Source: Bacteroidales bacterium
Lineage (GTDB): Bacteria > Bacteroidota > Bacteroidia > Bacteroidales > F082
Direction of reading: 5' to 3'
Length of the DNA stretch: 64,000 bases
Assembly (NCBI GenBank): GCA_017531225.1
Contig: JAFXLL010000010.1
Location: 372,001-436,000 of the forward strand
Made by a program: the position numbers and the translations under genes. The notes under the pieces are model-generated. The model made no database searches and was not told where the DNA came from. It worked only from the letters and a program-made list of their open reading frames with translations. Shown in pieces: positions 16,381 through 27,300 of the stretch (positions within the stretch are counted from its first letter, which is position 1; every line of letters begins with the position of its first letter).

Positions 16381-16401
16381 GGTGAAAGGTGAGAGGTGAA
16401 A
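16381..16401 (+). repeat. Heptanucleotide tandem repeat (3 units)
   Basis: GGTGAAA, GGTGAGA, GGTGAAA in tandem, directly after the dehydrogenase stop codon. The unit GGTGAGA is the same, on the opposite strand, as the CACCTCT repeat inside asd (33317-33344). Confidence 0.85.
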
Positions 16402-16455
16402 ATACACAACCAAACAACTAAAAAACAAATAAACTAAATAAACAACTGAAAAACG

Positions 16456-17454
16456 ATGAAAATCTTAAACACTATCGCAGTCATTGCCATCATTTACAGC
16501 ATCGTGGCAGCGCTCTACAACAACATGATCCGCAAGAGCAACAAAGGCGGCAAACCTTTAGCTAACAGCATCTTCCTATGGCTCATTCCTGTCATTTACC
16601 TGGCTTGCAGCAGTTTCCTCACTATCATCCCCGCTCAGGAATGCGGTGTGGTGATCACACCATCGGGCGTAAAACACCAGACCTATAGTACAGGTTGGCA
16701 TCTGATTTTCCCCTGGTACGAAGTTCAAACCATGGATAAGACCGCACAAGTTTATACCTGCGCCAAGCGCAACGACGTGAGCCGCAGCGACCCGAACTAT
16801 AAGTCATACAAAGCTGACGCCACCCAGTCGGAAACCGTGTGGACCCCCACCATTGACGGTATCAAGATGGGATTCGATATCAGTGCCTCATGGCGCATCG
16901 ACCCCGAGTATGCCTGGTGGATCTACGACAATGTGTCGGAAACCGACGGCAAGGAGAACGGCCGTTTCTATTGGCTCGAGGAAAACGTGATCAAGCCCAA
17001 ACTGAAGTCGGCATTGGCTCTGACTACCAGTAAATACACTCCTATTCAGGTATATAGCACCAGCCGTGAAGAGATTCAGGCCATCGTGTTCGAAAAGATG
17101 AAGAAAGACATTGAATCATATCACCTTTTCCTCGAACAGATTGACATCCGCGAGGTGTACTACAACAGCGATTACGAAACCGCCTTGAACCAGAAGAAGC
17201 TTGAAGAACAGAAGGCTCTCACCTTGGTTGAAGTCACCAAGCAGAAGGAAGAGCTGAAGAAACAAGCCGAGATCGACAAGGACATCCAGATCCTGACCGC
17301 CGAGGGTGAGGCTGAGGCCCTGAAAATCAAAGGCGCCTCCGTGTCGAGCAACCCCAAGATCGTCCAACTGGAATGGATCAGCAAGTGGGATGGCAAACTG
17401 CCTGAGATCATGACCGGAGACGGAAATGGGCTGCTACTCAATTTGGATAAATAA
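16456..17454 (+). CDS. SPFH (prohibitin/stomatin-like) domain membrane protein
   Basis: A 332-residue protein with two N-terminal hydrophobic segments (about 4-21 and 38-58), then an SPFH domain beginning IPAQECGVVITPSG (about 60-250), as in HflK/HflC and prohibitins. Residues about 215-285 form a charged coiled coil (KKLEEQKALTLVEVTKQKEE), followed by AEGEAEALKIKGA, typical of prohibitin tails. Such proteins form ring-like membrane scaffolds that organise microdomains or regulate FtsH-type proteases. No protease gene is adjacent. The 78-bp leader holds a heptad repeat and a low-complexity A/C-rich stretch. Confidence 0.85.
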   Translation: MKILNTIAVIAIIYSIVAALYNNMIRKSNKGGKPLANSIFLWLIPVIYLACSSFLTIIPAQECGVVITPSGVKHQTYSTGWHLIFPWYEVQTMDKTAQVYTCAKRNDVSRSDPNYKSYKADATQSETVWTPTIDGIKMGFDISASWRIDPEYAWWIYDNVSETDGKENGRFYWLEENVIKPKLKSALALTTSKYTPIQVYSTSREEIQAIVFEKMKKDIESYHLFLEQIDIREVYYNSDYETALNQKKLEEQKALTLVEVTKQKEELKKQAEIDKDIQILTAEGEAEALKIKGASVSSNPKIVQLEWISKWDGKLPEIMTGDGNGLLLNLDK

Positions 17455-17471
17455 TCTAAGAGACAACCGCC

Positions 17472-20400
17472 ATGAAACGTCACCTGACACTCGCACTACT
17501 ATTAGCGATCGGCTTTATTACATCGGCCGCGCCACTCAAAAACATTCCAGCTCGAATAACCCAACCTGACGGAAAAGTGATCGACTGTTTCGCCTCAGGT
17601 GACGAATTCTACAATTACCTACATGACGCCAACGGCTTCACCATCGTGAGAGCCGAAAACGGCTACTATTGCTATGCCACCAAGGATGACAAGGGGAAGG
17701 TCGTTGCCTCCCCTTTCATCGTTGGCAGCGTCGACCCCGCCTCTGTAGGATTAAAGCCTTACACCAAAATCTCAAAAGAGGAATATTATGCCCGACGTCA
17801 AGCGCGTGAGCAAAACTATCGCAAGCCCCAGGTCAGGAACGGAAAAGAACTCAACCATGGCCTTTACAATAACCTTGTAGTGTTCATCCGTTTTGCGGGC
17901 GACACCTACCATAACACGTCATTCCCCACGGTTGAGGCCATGTTCAACGACACCGACTACAATGCCAACTCGTTGCACAACTACTATCATCATGCCTCAT
18001 ACAACCAAATCGACATGTGGTCGTATTTCTATCCTGAACCCGACGGCGAGGTGATCCTTTCTTACGAAGATATCTATCCCAAACAATACTATCAACCTTA
18101 CAATTCCGTTTCCAATCCCATTGGCTACCTCGAAGAAGACCGCGTCGAACGCGAGTTTTCCCTGTTGGAAAGAGCCATCGCCTATATTGAAGACATGGTT
18201 CCCGAGGACATCGATTTCGACTACAACGATGACGGACTGGTTGACAATGTGGTGTTCGTGTGCAAAGGCGAAACTGGTGCTTGGAATTCCCTGCTTTGGC
18301 CGCACCGCTGGTGGATCTTCGACCGTACCGTGATGCTCCACGACCTGCAGGTGTACGACTTCAACCTTCAACTCGAACAAGGAGGCTATTTCAACGTCAG
18401 TACCCTATGCCATGAGATGTTCCACTCCTTGGGCGCTCCCGACCTTTACCACTATGATGACATTGCCAATCTTACTCCTGTAGGCCCTTGGGATCTGATG
18501 GCTGGCACTACTGAGCCGCCGCAACAGACGAGTGCCTACATGAAATACAAGTACGGCAACTGGATTGAGGATTTCCCCGTTCTCAACACGGCGGATCCCG
18601 CTTCCTTCGATATCCACGAGTTGGAATCCGTTTCTTGGGAAGGAGGACGGCGCAATGGATACATTATCCCGATCGGATTCGATCCCAACCAATTCTTCTT
18701 CATCGAATACCGCGACAGAAACGATCTTTTCGACCGTAAACTACCAGGCAGCGGAATACTGATTTATCTCATCGACACCAGTTTCTGCGGCAATGCAGGA
18801 TGGGATGGGAATGAAAATTTAGACGAAGTATATCTCTTCCGACCTGGAGGAACTCCTACCGAAGTGGGCAATATTGATCACGCCAATTTCAGCGAAGGAT
18901 CGAAAAGGACTTCCTTTAATGTTGGCACCGACCCTTACCCATTCGCTCATAACCAACCCTATTCTTTCTACGATTGGCCTGTCCAGATCACCGACATCAG
19001 CGCAACGGGTGACAGGATGAGTTTCGCCTTCAGAGCATATGGCGGAGAAGGAAGTGCCCCCGGACCGAATAATTTCGTCACACATGTCAATAGTCCAGCA
19101 CACCAGGTGGAGCTTTCATGGGAGTCAGATCCCTATGCTGGATATTATAATGTTTATCGCGACGGCATGTACATTGCCGAGGTCACGGACACCACTTTTG
19201 TTTATCCATATACTGAGATTGACAACGGCTTTCACATCTTTAGCGTGCTGTCCGTTGACGCGGGACTGATGCATGTTTACAGTGCCGAATCCAAAACTTG
19301 GGTCATCCTCGGCGACTACGAGACTATCGACGTCACCATCGACTGTGATTCTCCCCAAGGCACCATAGGAGGAGAGTTGGAGGTTAGCTTCAACGATCCT
19401 AAGATGAGAGCCTAGTACTTCACCGTTTATGATGGAAACCATAAAAAAGGACAAGTGTATGTTCCCGCTAACACCGAGGTCACTTTCCGCTGGGTGGCTG
19501 GCTTCGATCCTGAAAGCTACGGCATCCATGTCGCAGCCATCAAGTCCAACGAAAGTGGACAAGAGACCTTGTTCTCCATCGACCAACCCGCCGAAGGCAT
19601 CTTAGCCACCTATACAGCAGCTGAGGGTCACAAGGGCGTCATGCCACCTCAACACCTGACTGCCACCTCTGACGGCACCAACGTTCAGCTCCGCTGGACC
19701 ATGCCAGTGGAAGCCAATCAATTCAAGGTTTACCGCGACGGAAAGCCTTGTGGCCCAACCTTCTCCGGTTACGAGTATCTCGACGATCGCGTCATGCGTT
19801 CAGGCACACATCGTTATCAAGTGGAAAATGTCAACGGCTCCGCAGCAACTTTGGATCCTGAGGACATCCTCTACGCCACGGTGATGAACTACTACTGTGA
19901 GCCACCGCAAAACCTCTCTGGGAGCCATCTTACCGACCATGATGAGCTTCAGTGGGAAACTCCGCAATTTGTGGGCTACGGACTGATAGCTTATGACGAC
20001 AACGTCTTTGAAAACAGTTTTGGATCCAATACCCAAAAATGGGGCATCACCATCGATCCAGTAAATCTGGCCATCTTCGAAGGTCATCCCATTACTCATT
20101 TGGAGATGTACGATTGCTCGGAGGGCGAATACACTTACACGATTTATAACGGAGAAAAAGCCAATAACAACAGCTTGATCTACACCCAACAACATACGAT
20201 GACCGGTTCCCATCAGATGGTCAGGTTCCCCTTGGATGACGAGGTGCCTATCGATGTCACTTTGCCGTTATGGATTGGTGTGAGTTCATCAGGAGCGTCG
20301 CATCCTATTCCTTATGGCCGTTATGTTGGCAATCCCAACAGTTGCATGTTTAGGTCGGGGTCGACTTGGAAACCTGCTACTGATCTCAATTTGGAATACA

Positions 20401-20885
20401 CTTGGCTACTCAGGGCTTACACCAGCCCCATCGAGAGCGGCGATGATTTCAGCTATAACGTTTATTGGGGTCCCTATGAAGGTAGTGACCAACAAATGGA
20501 AATAACGTATGAGAACCTTACCGCCACCAGCGTGGTTCTCAACAACACCGAAAACACCCGCTACAACGTCACCGCCATCTGGAACGGTCGTGAGACAGAT
20601 TTCTCCAACACCATTTATCTTGGTCCAAGTGTAGAATTAGAGACGTTCTCTGACAATAGAGAAACCAAAATCTTTCCTAATCCCACCAAGGAGTTGTTAA
20701 CCATCCAAAGCCCCGGCATCAGGCATATTACGCTTTATAATGTCTCTGGACAAGTAGTTTACGATGCTTTCGTTGATGCCGATATGGTCACTGTGGATCT
20801 AGACTCCTTCAAAGCAGGCATATATGTTATTCAAATCTGTACTGAGAGCGAAACGTTTTCCAAAAAGGTTTCTATTATAAAATAA
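17472..20885 (+). pseudogene. M6-family secreted metallopeptidase with T9SS tail, interrupted by an in-frame TAG
   Basis: One continuous frame is broken only by TAG at 19413-19415 (codon 648); sequence on both sides reads smoothly in the same frame to 20885 (about 1,137 residues in all). The first part has a signal peptide, a propeptide and an M6 (immune inhibitor A-like) domain with the zinc motif HEMFH (314-318) in STLCHEMFHSLGAPDLYHY. The part after the stop has FN3-like domains and ends in a T9SS type A sorting domain (KIFPNPTKELL... KKVSIIK). If the stop is real, the truncated product keeps the catalytic domain but loses the export tail. A sequencing error or strain-level mutation cannot be excluded. 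The C10 peptidase follows after 16 bp. Confidence 0.85.
19413..19415 (+). other. In-frame amber stop codon interrupting the M6 peptidase gene
   Basis: TAG separates ...NDPKMRA from YFTVYDGNHKKG... without a frame change. A single base change from CAG, AAG, TGG, TAC or TAT would explain it. TAG is used as a normal stop by neighbouring genes (for example at 24298-24300), so genome-wide amber recoding is unlikely. Confidence 0.9.
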
Positions 20886-20901
20886 TTACAATGAACGCTT
20901 T

Positions 20902-23900
20902 ATGAGAAGATTGTTACTATTATTGGAGATGGTCTTGGTGGCCCTTTCTTTGACCGCCGGACCCGTCAACCAGATTAAAGCAAAGAAGATAGTTTACGCC
21001 TTTTCCTCAACACATTTCAACAATGCTGAAGCACGTTACATCGATGTAGTTTACACACACCCGATGCCTGAGAAACGGGAAGCCGCCTTTTATATTGCAA
21101 ACATTGACAACGAAGGTTTCGTGATCGTGTCGGCCCAAGATGTAGCTCATCCTGTTTTGGGTTACAGTTTCGAGCATCCATGGCCAACTGATGCTCTTCC
21201 AGCCCAAATCACGGTTTTTTTTGACGACCTAGCTGCCCAAATCGAAGCCGCCTCTAGTCAAGAACCCGACCCCGAAATTGCGACTGAATGGGCGCAGTGG
21301 CTGTCGGACTATCCGCCAACCGTCGACAACCGAAACGAAAACACAGTTAATCCATTGCTAACCACCACTTGGGACCAGGGGATGTATTACAACAACCTGT
21401 GTCCCGAGGACGCCAACGGCCCTGGCGGGCATGTCCAATCCGGCTGCGTCGCCGTTGCCATGGCTCAAATCATCAAGTATTGGGGCTATCCACAGCATGG
21501 GCGAGGAACGCACAGTTACGAGACCAACTACGGAACACTCACCGTGGATTATGCCACCGAAACCTACAATTACAATGACATGCCCAATGCCCTGTCTTCG
21601 GGAAGCTCTCCCGAACAAATGGTTGCCATAGCACAACTGATTAAGGATTGCGGCGTATCCGTAAACACAAATTTCACAACTGTTGAAAGCGGTGCATACG
21701 GTCCTGAGGTTCGCGCGGGGCTGATTAATTATTTCCAGTTCAGTCCAAATCTCAGTATTGCGGAAGAATTGTATTTTACACCCACCGATTGGCACCAGAT
21801 TCTCAAGGACAACCTTAACGCCAACCAACCTGTTTACTACTCCGGCGAAGGCACCGGAAACCATGGTTTTGTTTGTGACGGCTATAACACCAATAACTAC
21901 TTCCACTTCAACTTTGGATGGGGAGGTCAGGCCGATGGCTGGTTCTTGACCTATGCCATTAACCCGGGAAGCAATCAATACAACACTTCACAGATTGCCA
22001 TAGTCGGCATTTCTCCCGATAGTACCGGCAACGTCATTTTGGGTCATTCCAAAGGACACAGCATATTCGAATTTGACGAGCCTGTCGACTACTATGACCT
22101 GTTTGGGCACAACCTATATACCGCATCCAACCGACATATCAATTGTCAGTCCACCGCAACGTTTCATTCCAATGTCAATTTGCATCTGATTGTTGATGCC
22201 ATTTCTATTCATGGATTCATTAATGTTCATGACGGACCAGACAATAATTCCATGAATATTGGACAGTTTTATGAGTATTTGCTCAATCATCTTCCAGAGT
22301 TTTATCCTATTGAAACCAGTTCCAATTGGGTTACACTGAGCGATTACGGAAACTACTCTTGTAACAAAGGATTCCACATTCACGTTCAGAAAAAAGGTAG
22401 TTGCAGGCTGGTGTCACACATTGAGACCCATGCAGACATCAGCTCCATAAGCCTGGCCTGGCAAGAACATGGAACATCCGACAGTTGGGAGGTCGAGTAT
22501 GGACCAACCGGCTTTACACAAGGAACAGGGGACACCTTTACAACAAGTACCAATGCGGTCTGTATTGACAACTTGGTTTTCGACAAATACTATGATTTCT
22601 ACATTCGACCGAACTGTGGAGCCAACACGAGTTACATGTGGAAGAAAACCAAGGCTCGCCCCGACAAACCCTACTGGCACGAGAGAATCACATCGCGTCC
22701 AAGTACCTACGTCACCGATTCTTCAGGAGACATATTTCTCTATTCCCCAGAAGCTCTGGCATGGTTTAATGCGGTTGCCAACGGCTATGACGACGGCATC
22801 AGGCATCATTTCAACGATACTACCGTTTATCTTATGGCCGACTGCGACCTTGGACAGTACAAATGGATGCCCATCCATTATTTTGGAGGCAATTTCGACG
22901 GAAGGAACCATATCATCTCGAATATGTATATCAATGAGGACCGGCGGGTGGAATTGACTCAAAACATGTATTCTGTTGGGATGTTCCGAATGGTTAGAAA
23001 CCAAGGCACCATACAGGATCTGACTCTTTACAACTCGTTTGTCACAGGTGGCGGAGGTGTAGGTGCCCTGATCGGATCCCTACAACCCATGGACCAATCC
23101 TACACTACTCCAGACGACGAAGACGGTGCCACATTGACCAACGTCCATTCCATTGCAGCCAATGTCAGTGGCATGCATTGGGTCGGAGGTTTGGTGGGAG
23201 ATGCCAGCTATGTAAATGAGACCCATGGCCTGCATACCTATAACTGCTCCTCCTCCGGCATTGTCAGCGGTGCAGAATACATTGGCGGTTTGATTGGCAA
23301 CATGGAGTATTCCGAATGCAACAATTCATTTTCAACAGCAACCATCCAGCTCAAATACCAAGAAAACGGCACTTTTGACAGAGGAGGGCTTGTTGGGAAC
23401 GCCATAAATTCCAATCATATTCATAATTGCTATGCTTCCGGTGAAGTATTTTATATCCCTAACCCTATGTTCTATTCGGAATTCGGAAAAGTGGCCGGTG
23501 TAATCATGGAAGCAGACCCCAATACAACCGATGTCAGCACCGTCAGCCATCTATACGGATTTGACAACAATCCATCCTTGTCCATCTACACTTGCTTTTA
23601 TGAGCCCTTCCCCATCGTATCCGACACCTCGGTCTTTTCACAGAATGGCGAACACTTCCATTTGAATCCAGCGGTTACCGTCAACCAGCACCAATACACC
23701 GACTTGCTTGAAGCCCTCAACGCTTGGGTAGATGACAACAATCCTGACGATCTTTATCTTCACTGGGTTGCCGACACTGCAATGCTCTATGGCGGATTCC
23801 CCATGCTTGAAAGGATTGAAACGCATAACACTTACCTTGTTACCGCATCTGCACAGCCGCAGACGAGCGGTACAATCACAGGTGCAGGAGCCTATGATGA

Positions 23901-24300
23901 GGGTTCCATCGCCACAGTCACGGCAACACCGAATGGCAGCTACGTTTTCTTGAACTGGACAGAGAACAACGAAGAAGTTTCCACCGATGCCACATTCACC
24001 TTTACGGTCACAAACAACAGGCAACTGGTGGCCCATTTTACCGATTTAAGCGATACAGATGAGCAAAATGAGAGCACTGTGTCTGTTTATCCCAATCCCG
24101 CACACGACAAACTATACATAGAAAGTCCCCAGCGCATCCTCGTCTGTGAACTCTTCACAACGGTCGGTTCCAGAGTGTACCATAGAAGTGACAACGGCAC
24201 AAAAATAGAGATTCCACTGGAGTCATTACCCGATGGACTGTATCTTGTGAGAATCACCACCCAAGACCGAGTTGTGACGAAAAGATTCATTAAAGAGTAG
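20902..24300 (+). CDS. C10-family cysteine peptidase (streptopain/interpain-like) with T9SS sorting domain
   Basis: A 1,132-residue secreted peptidase. After the signal peptide comes a Spi/propeptide-like region (about 20-150), then the C10 catalytic domain with Cys182 in QSGCVAVAMAQI and His321 in GNHGFVCDGYN, followed by FNFGWGGQADGW. Further on are an FN3-like domain (about 505-590), GLUG-type repeats (GGLVGDASY, GGLIGNMEY, GGLVGNAIN; about 670-900), an InlB B-type repeat (about 973-1050) and a T9SS type A tail (VYPNPAHDKLYIES... VVTKRFIKE). This resembles interpain A and PrtT of oral Bacteroidetes. It is 16 bp downstream of the M6 gene and likely cotranscribed, so the pair would act as surface or released proteases. 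Confidence 0.92.
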   Translation: MRRLLLLLEMVLVALSLTAGPVNQIKAKKIVYAFSSTHFNNAEARYIDVVYTHPMPEKREAAFYIANIDNEGFVIVSAQDVAHPVLGYSFEHPWPTDALPAQITVFFDDLAAQIEAASSQEPDPEIATEWAQWLSDYPPTVDNRNENTVNPLLTTTWDQGMYYNNLCPEDANGPGGHVQSGCVAVAMAQIIKYWGYPQHGRGTHSYETNYGTLTVDYATETYNYNDMPNALSSGSSPEQMVAIAQLIKDCGVSVNTNFTTVESGAYGPEVRAGLINYFQFSPNLSIAEELYFTPTDWHQILKDNLNANQPVYYSGEGTGNHGFVCDGYNTNNYFHFNFGWGGQADGWFLTYAINPGSNQYNTSQIAIVGISPDSTGNVILGHSKGHSIFEFDEPVDYYDLFGHNLYTASNRHINCQSTATFHSNVNLHLIVDAISIHGFINVHDGPDNNSMNIGQFYEYLLNHLPEFYPIETSSNWVTLSDYGNYSCNKGFHIHVQKKGSCRLVSHIETHADISSISLAWQEHGTSDSWEVEYGPTGFTQGTGDTFTTSTNAVCIDNLVFDKYYDFYIRPNCGANTSYMWKKTKARPDKPYWHERITSRPSTYVTDSSGDIFLYSPEALAWFNAVANGYDDGIRHHFNDTTVYLMADCDLGQYKWMPIHYFGGNFDGRNHIISNMYINEDRRVELTQNMYSVGMFRMVRNQGTIQDLTLYNSFVTGGGGVGALIGSLQPMDQSYTTPDDEDGATLTNVHSIAANVSGMHWVGGLVGDASYVNETHGLHTYNCSSSGIVSGAEYIGGLIGNMEYSECNNSFSTATIQLKYQENGTFDRGGLVGNAINSNHIHNCYASGEVFYIPNPMFYSEFGKVAGVIMEADPNTTDVSTVSHLYGFDNNPSLSIYTCFYEPFPIVSDTSVFSQNGEHFHLNPAVTVNQHQYTDLLEALNAWVDDNNPDDLYLHWVADTAMLYGGFPMLERIETHNTYLVTASAQPQTSGTITGAGAYDEGSIATVTATPNGSYVFLNWTENNEEVSTDATFTFTVTNNRQLVAHFTDLSDTDEQNESTVSVYPNPAHDKLYIESPQRILVCELFTTVGSRVYHRSDNGTKIEIPLESLPDGLYLVRITTQDRVVTKRFIKE

Positions 24301-24340
24301 TGTTTTTAAAAAAAAGCAATTCAGTTTCTTGAATATTCCT

Positions 24341-24348
24341 TATCTTTG
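24341..24348 (+). promoter_or_regulatory. Promoter of ileS
   Basis: TATCTTTG matches the Bacteroidetes -7 box, 27 bp before the ATG of ileS. The leader is too short for a T-box. Confidence 0.65.
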
Positions 24349-24375
24349 CAACTTTAAACCAAGATTCTCAAAAAG

Positions 24376-27300
24376 ATGCAGAGTTACAAAGAGTATAAGC
24401 AGCTGAATCTCACCGAGACAGCCAACGAAATCCGCAAATACTGGGAAGAGAACGATACCTTCCAGAAGAGCCTTGACAACCGCGATAAAGATAATTCATT
24501 CGTGTTCTTCGAAGGCCCACCGAGCGCCAATGGCACTCCCGGCATTCACCATGTAATGGCCCGTTCCATCAAGGACGTGGTGTGCCGCTACCAAACCCTG
24601 AAAGGCAAGCACGTTGTCCGCAAGGCCGGTTGGGACACCCACGGTCTGCCCGTTGAACTTGGCGTAGAGAAGAAACTTGGCATCACCAAGGAAGACATCG
24701 GCAAGAAGATCAGCGTGGACGACTACAACCGCGCTTGCCGCGAAGAGGTGATGAAATACAAGGACATGTGGGATGACCTCACCCGCAAGATGGGCTATTG
24801 GGTCAACCTCAACGATCCTTACATCACTTTCACCAACGATTACATTGAGACCTTGTGGTTCCTGCTGAAGGACCTCTACAACAAAGGTCTGCTTTATAAG
24901 GGCTACACCATCCAGCCTTACTCGCCCGCTGCCGGCACTGGCCTCAGCTCGCACGAATTGAATATGCCTGGTTGCTATCGCGATGTGAAAGATTTGACCT
25001 GCGTGGCTTTGTTCAAATTGAAAGTCGAGAACGATCTCCCAACCTACGCCATTGCTTGGACGACCACCCCGTGGACCTTACCGAGCAACACTGCATTATG
25101 CGTTGGTCCTAACATCGACTACGTGCTGCTGAAGGCCGCTCATCCATACACCGAAGAACCTTGCTACATCTTGATGGCTAAAGCACTGGTGGGCACCATG
25201 TTCAAGGAAGCTCCCGAAGTCGTCAAGGAATACAAAGGCAAGGACCTCGTTGACATTGCATATGAACCGTTGATCCCGTGGGTTAATCCAGGCGAAGGCG
25301 CATTCCGCATCATCCCTGGCGACTATGTCACCATTGAAGACGGTACCGGTATCGTCCACATCGCCCCGACCTTTGGTGCTGACGATAAACGTGTGGCCGC
25401 CGCCGCAGGCATCCCGCCTTTGCAGATGATCGACAAGGACGGCAAGCCACAGCCTATGGTGGACCGCACTGGTAAGTTCTGGCTGATTGAAGACCTCGAC
25501 CCCGAGTTCGTCAAGAACTGCATGGACGTAGAAGCCTACCGCCCCTACGCCGGTCAGTTTGTGAAGAACGCTTACGACCCCACCAAGACCGAGAAGGACA
25601 AGAGCCTCGACGTCGACATCGTGATGCTCCTCAAGGAACAAGGCAAGCTCTTCAAGAGCGAGAAGCACACCCACAACTACCCACACTGCTGGCGCACTGA
25701 CAAACCCGTGCTCTACTATCCCTTAGACAGCTGGTTCATCAAGACCACGGCCCTCAAAGACCGCATGATCGAACTCAACAAGACCATCAATTGGAAGCCC
25801 GAGGCTACCGGTAGCGGCCGTTTCGGCAACTGGTTAGAGAACCTCGTTGACTGGAACCTCTCGCGCTCACGCTACTGGGGCACGCCGCTGCCCATCTGGC
25901 GCACCGAGGACGGCAAGGAAGAGATCTGCATCGGCAGCGTGGAAGAACTCCGCAACGAAATTGAGAAATCCATCAAGGCTGGCTTCATGACCAATAATCC
26001 TTATGCCAGCGAAGACTATACCAAGTTTGACCTGCACCGTCCGTACATCGACGGCGTTGTTTTGGTCTCCAACTCAGGCAAGAAGATGTTCCGCGAGCCC
26101 GACCTCATCGACGTGTGGTTCGACTCAGGTGCCATGCCGTATGCCCAATACCACTACATGGGAGACAAGACTGGTCTTCCCTTCCCAGCGGACTTCATCG
26201 CTGAGGGCGTCGACCAAACCCGTGGTTGGTTCTTCACGCTTCATGCCATCGCCACGATGTGTTTCGACAGCGTAGCCTATAAGAACGTCATCTCCAACGG
26301 TTTGGTGCTCGACAAGAACGGTAACAAGATGTCCAAGCGTTTGGGCAATGCCGTCGATCCTTTCGGCGTCATCGAGAAATACGGTGCCGATGCCGTGCGT
26401 TGGTACATGATCACCAACTCGCAACCTTGGGACAACCTGAAGTTCGACGAAGCTGGTGTCGATGAGGTGCGCCGTAAGTTCTTCGGAACCCTCTACAACA
26501 CCTACGCATTCTTCGCTCTGTACGCCAACATTGACAAGTTCGACTATACAGAGGCCGACATGCCGTACGCTGAGCGTCCAGAGATCGACCGCTGGATTCT
26601 TTCCGAGCTGAACTCGCTAATCCTCGAAGTGGACAACGCCTACCAGAGCTACGAGCCCACCCGCGCCGGTCGTGCCATCGCCGACTTTGTGGATGCCCAC
26701 CTCAGCAACTGGTACGTGCGCCTCTCACGCCGCCGTTTCTGGAGAAGCGACGACAACAAGGACAAGCTCTCTGCTTACCAAACACTTTACACCTGCTTGG
26801 AGACAGTGGCCCGTCTGAGCTCGCCTATCGCTCCATTCTTCAGTGAGCAACTCTATCGCGACCTCAACAACGCCACAAGCCGTAACAAAGCCGAGTCAGT
26901 GCATTTGACCGACTTCCCTGTGGCCGACACCAAGCTCATCGACAAGGCTTTGGAAGAGCGCATGGAAGCCGCCCAGCTGATTTCATCACTGGTGCTCTCG
27001 CTGCGTAAGAAAGCCAACATCCGCGTGCGTCAGCCCCTGTCGAAGATCATGATTCCTGTGGCTAACGACGAGATGAAGAGCCAACTTGAAAAGATCTCTC
27101 ACCTCATCATGAGCGAGGTCAACATCAAGGGCATCGAGTTCTTGGCACCCGACAACAACATCTTGGTGAAGAACGTGAAGCCCAACTTCAAGACCTTGGG
27201 TAGAAAATACGGCAAGCAGATGAAGCAGATTCAGACCTACTTCGCCAACATGACCCAAGACGAGATCCATGCTTACGAGAAGAACAACGGCACCCACCTC

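Noticed and set aside
16402-16455. A/C-rich stretch with AACAACT repeated ahead of the SPFH gene
   Set aside because: The copies are imperfect and without a fixed period; it is treated as low-complexity leader, distinct from the heptad array beside it.
19413-19415. Amber codon recoding (for example pyrrolysine) in the M6 gene
   Set aside because: No recoding genes are seen and TAG ends several neighbouring genes normally. A nonsense mutation or sequence error is simpler.
24301-24375. Possible T-box or leader riboswitch upstream of ileS
   Set aside because: The gap is only 75 bp, with a promoter box 27 bp before the ATG; no T-box specifier, antiterminator or conserved TGGNACCGCG-type motif is present.
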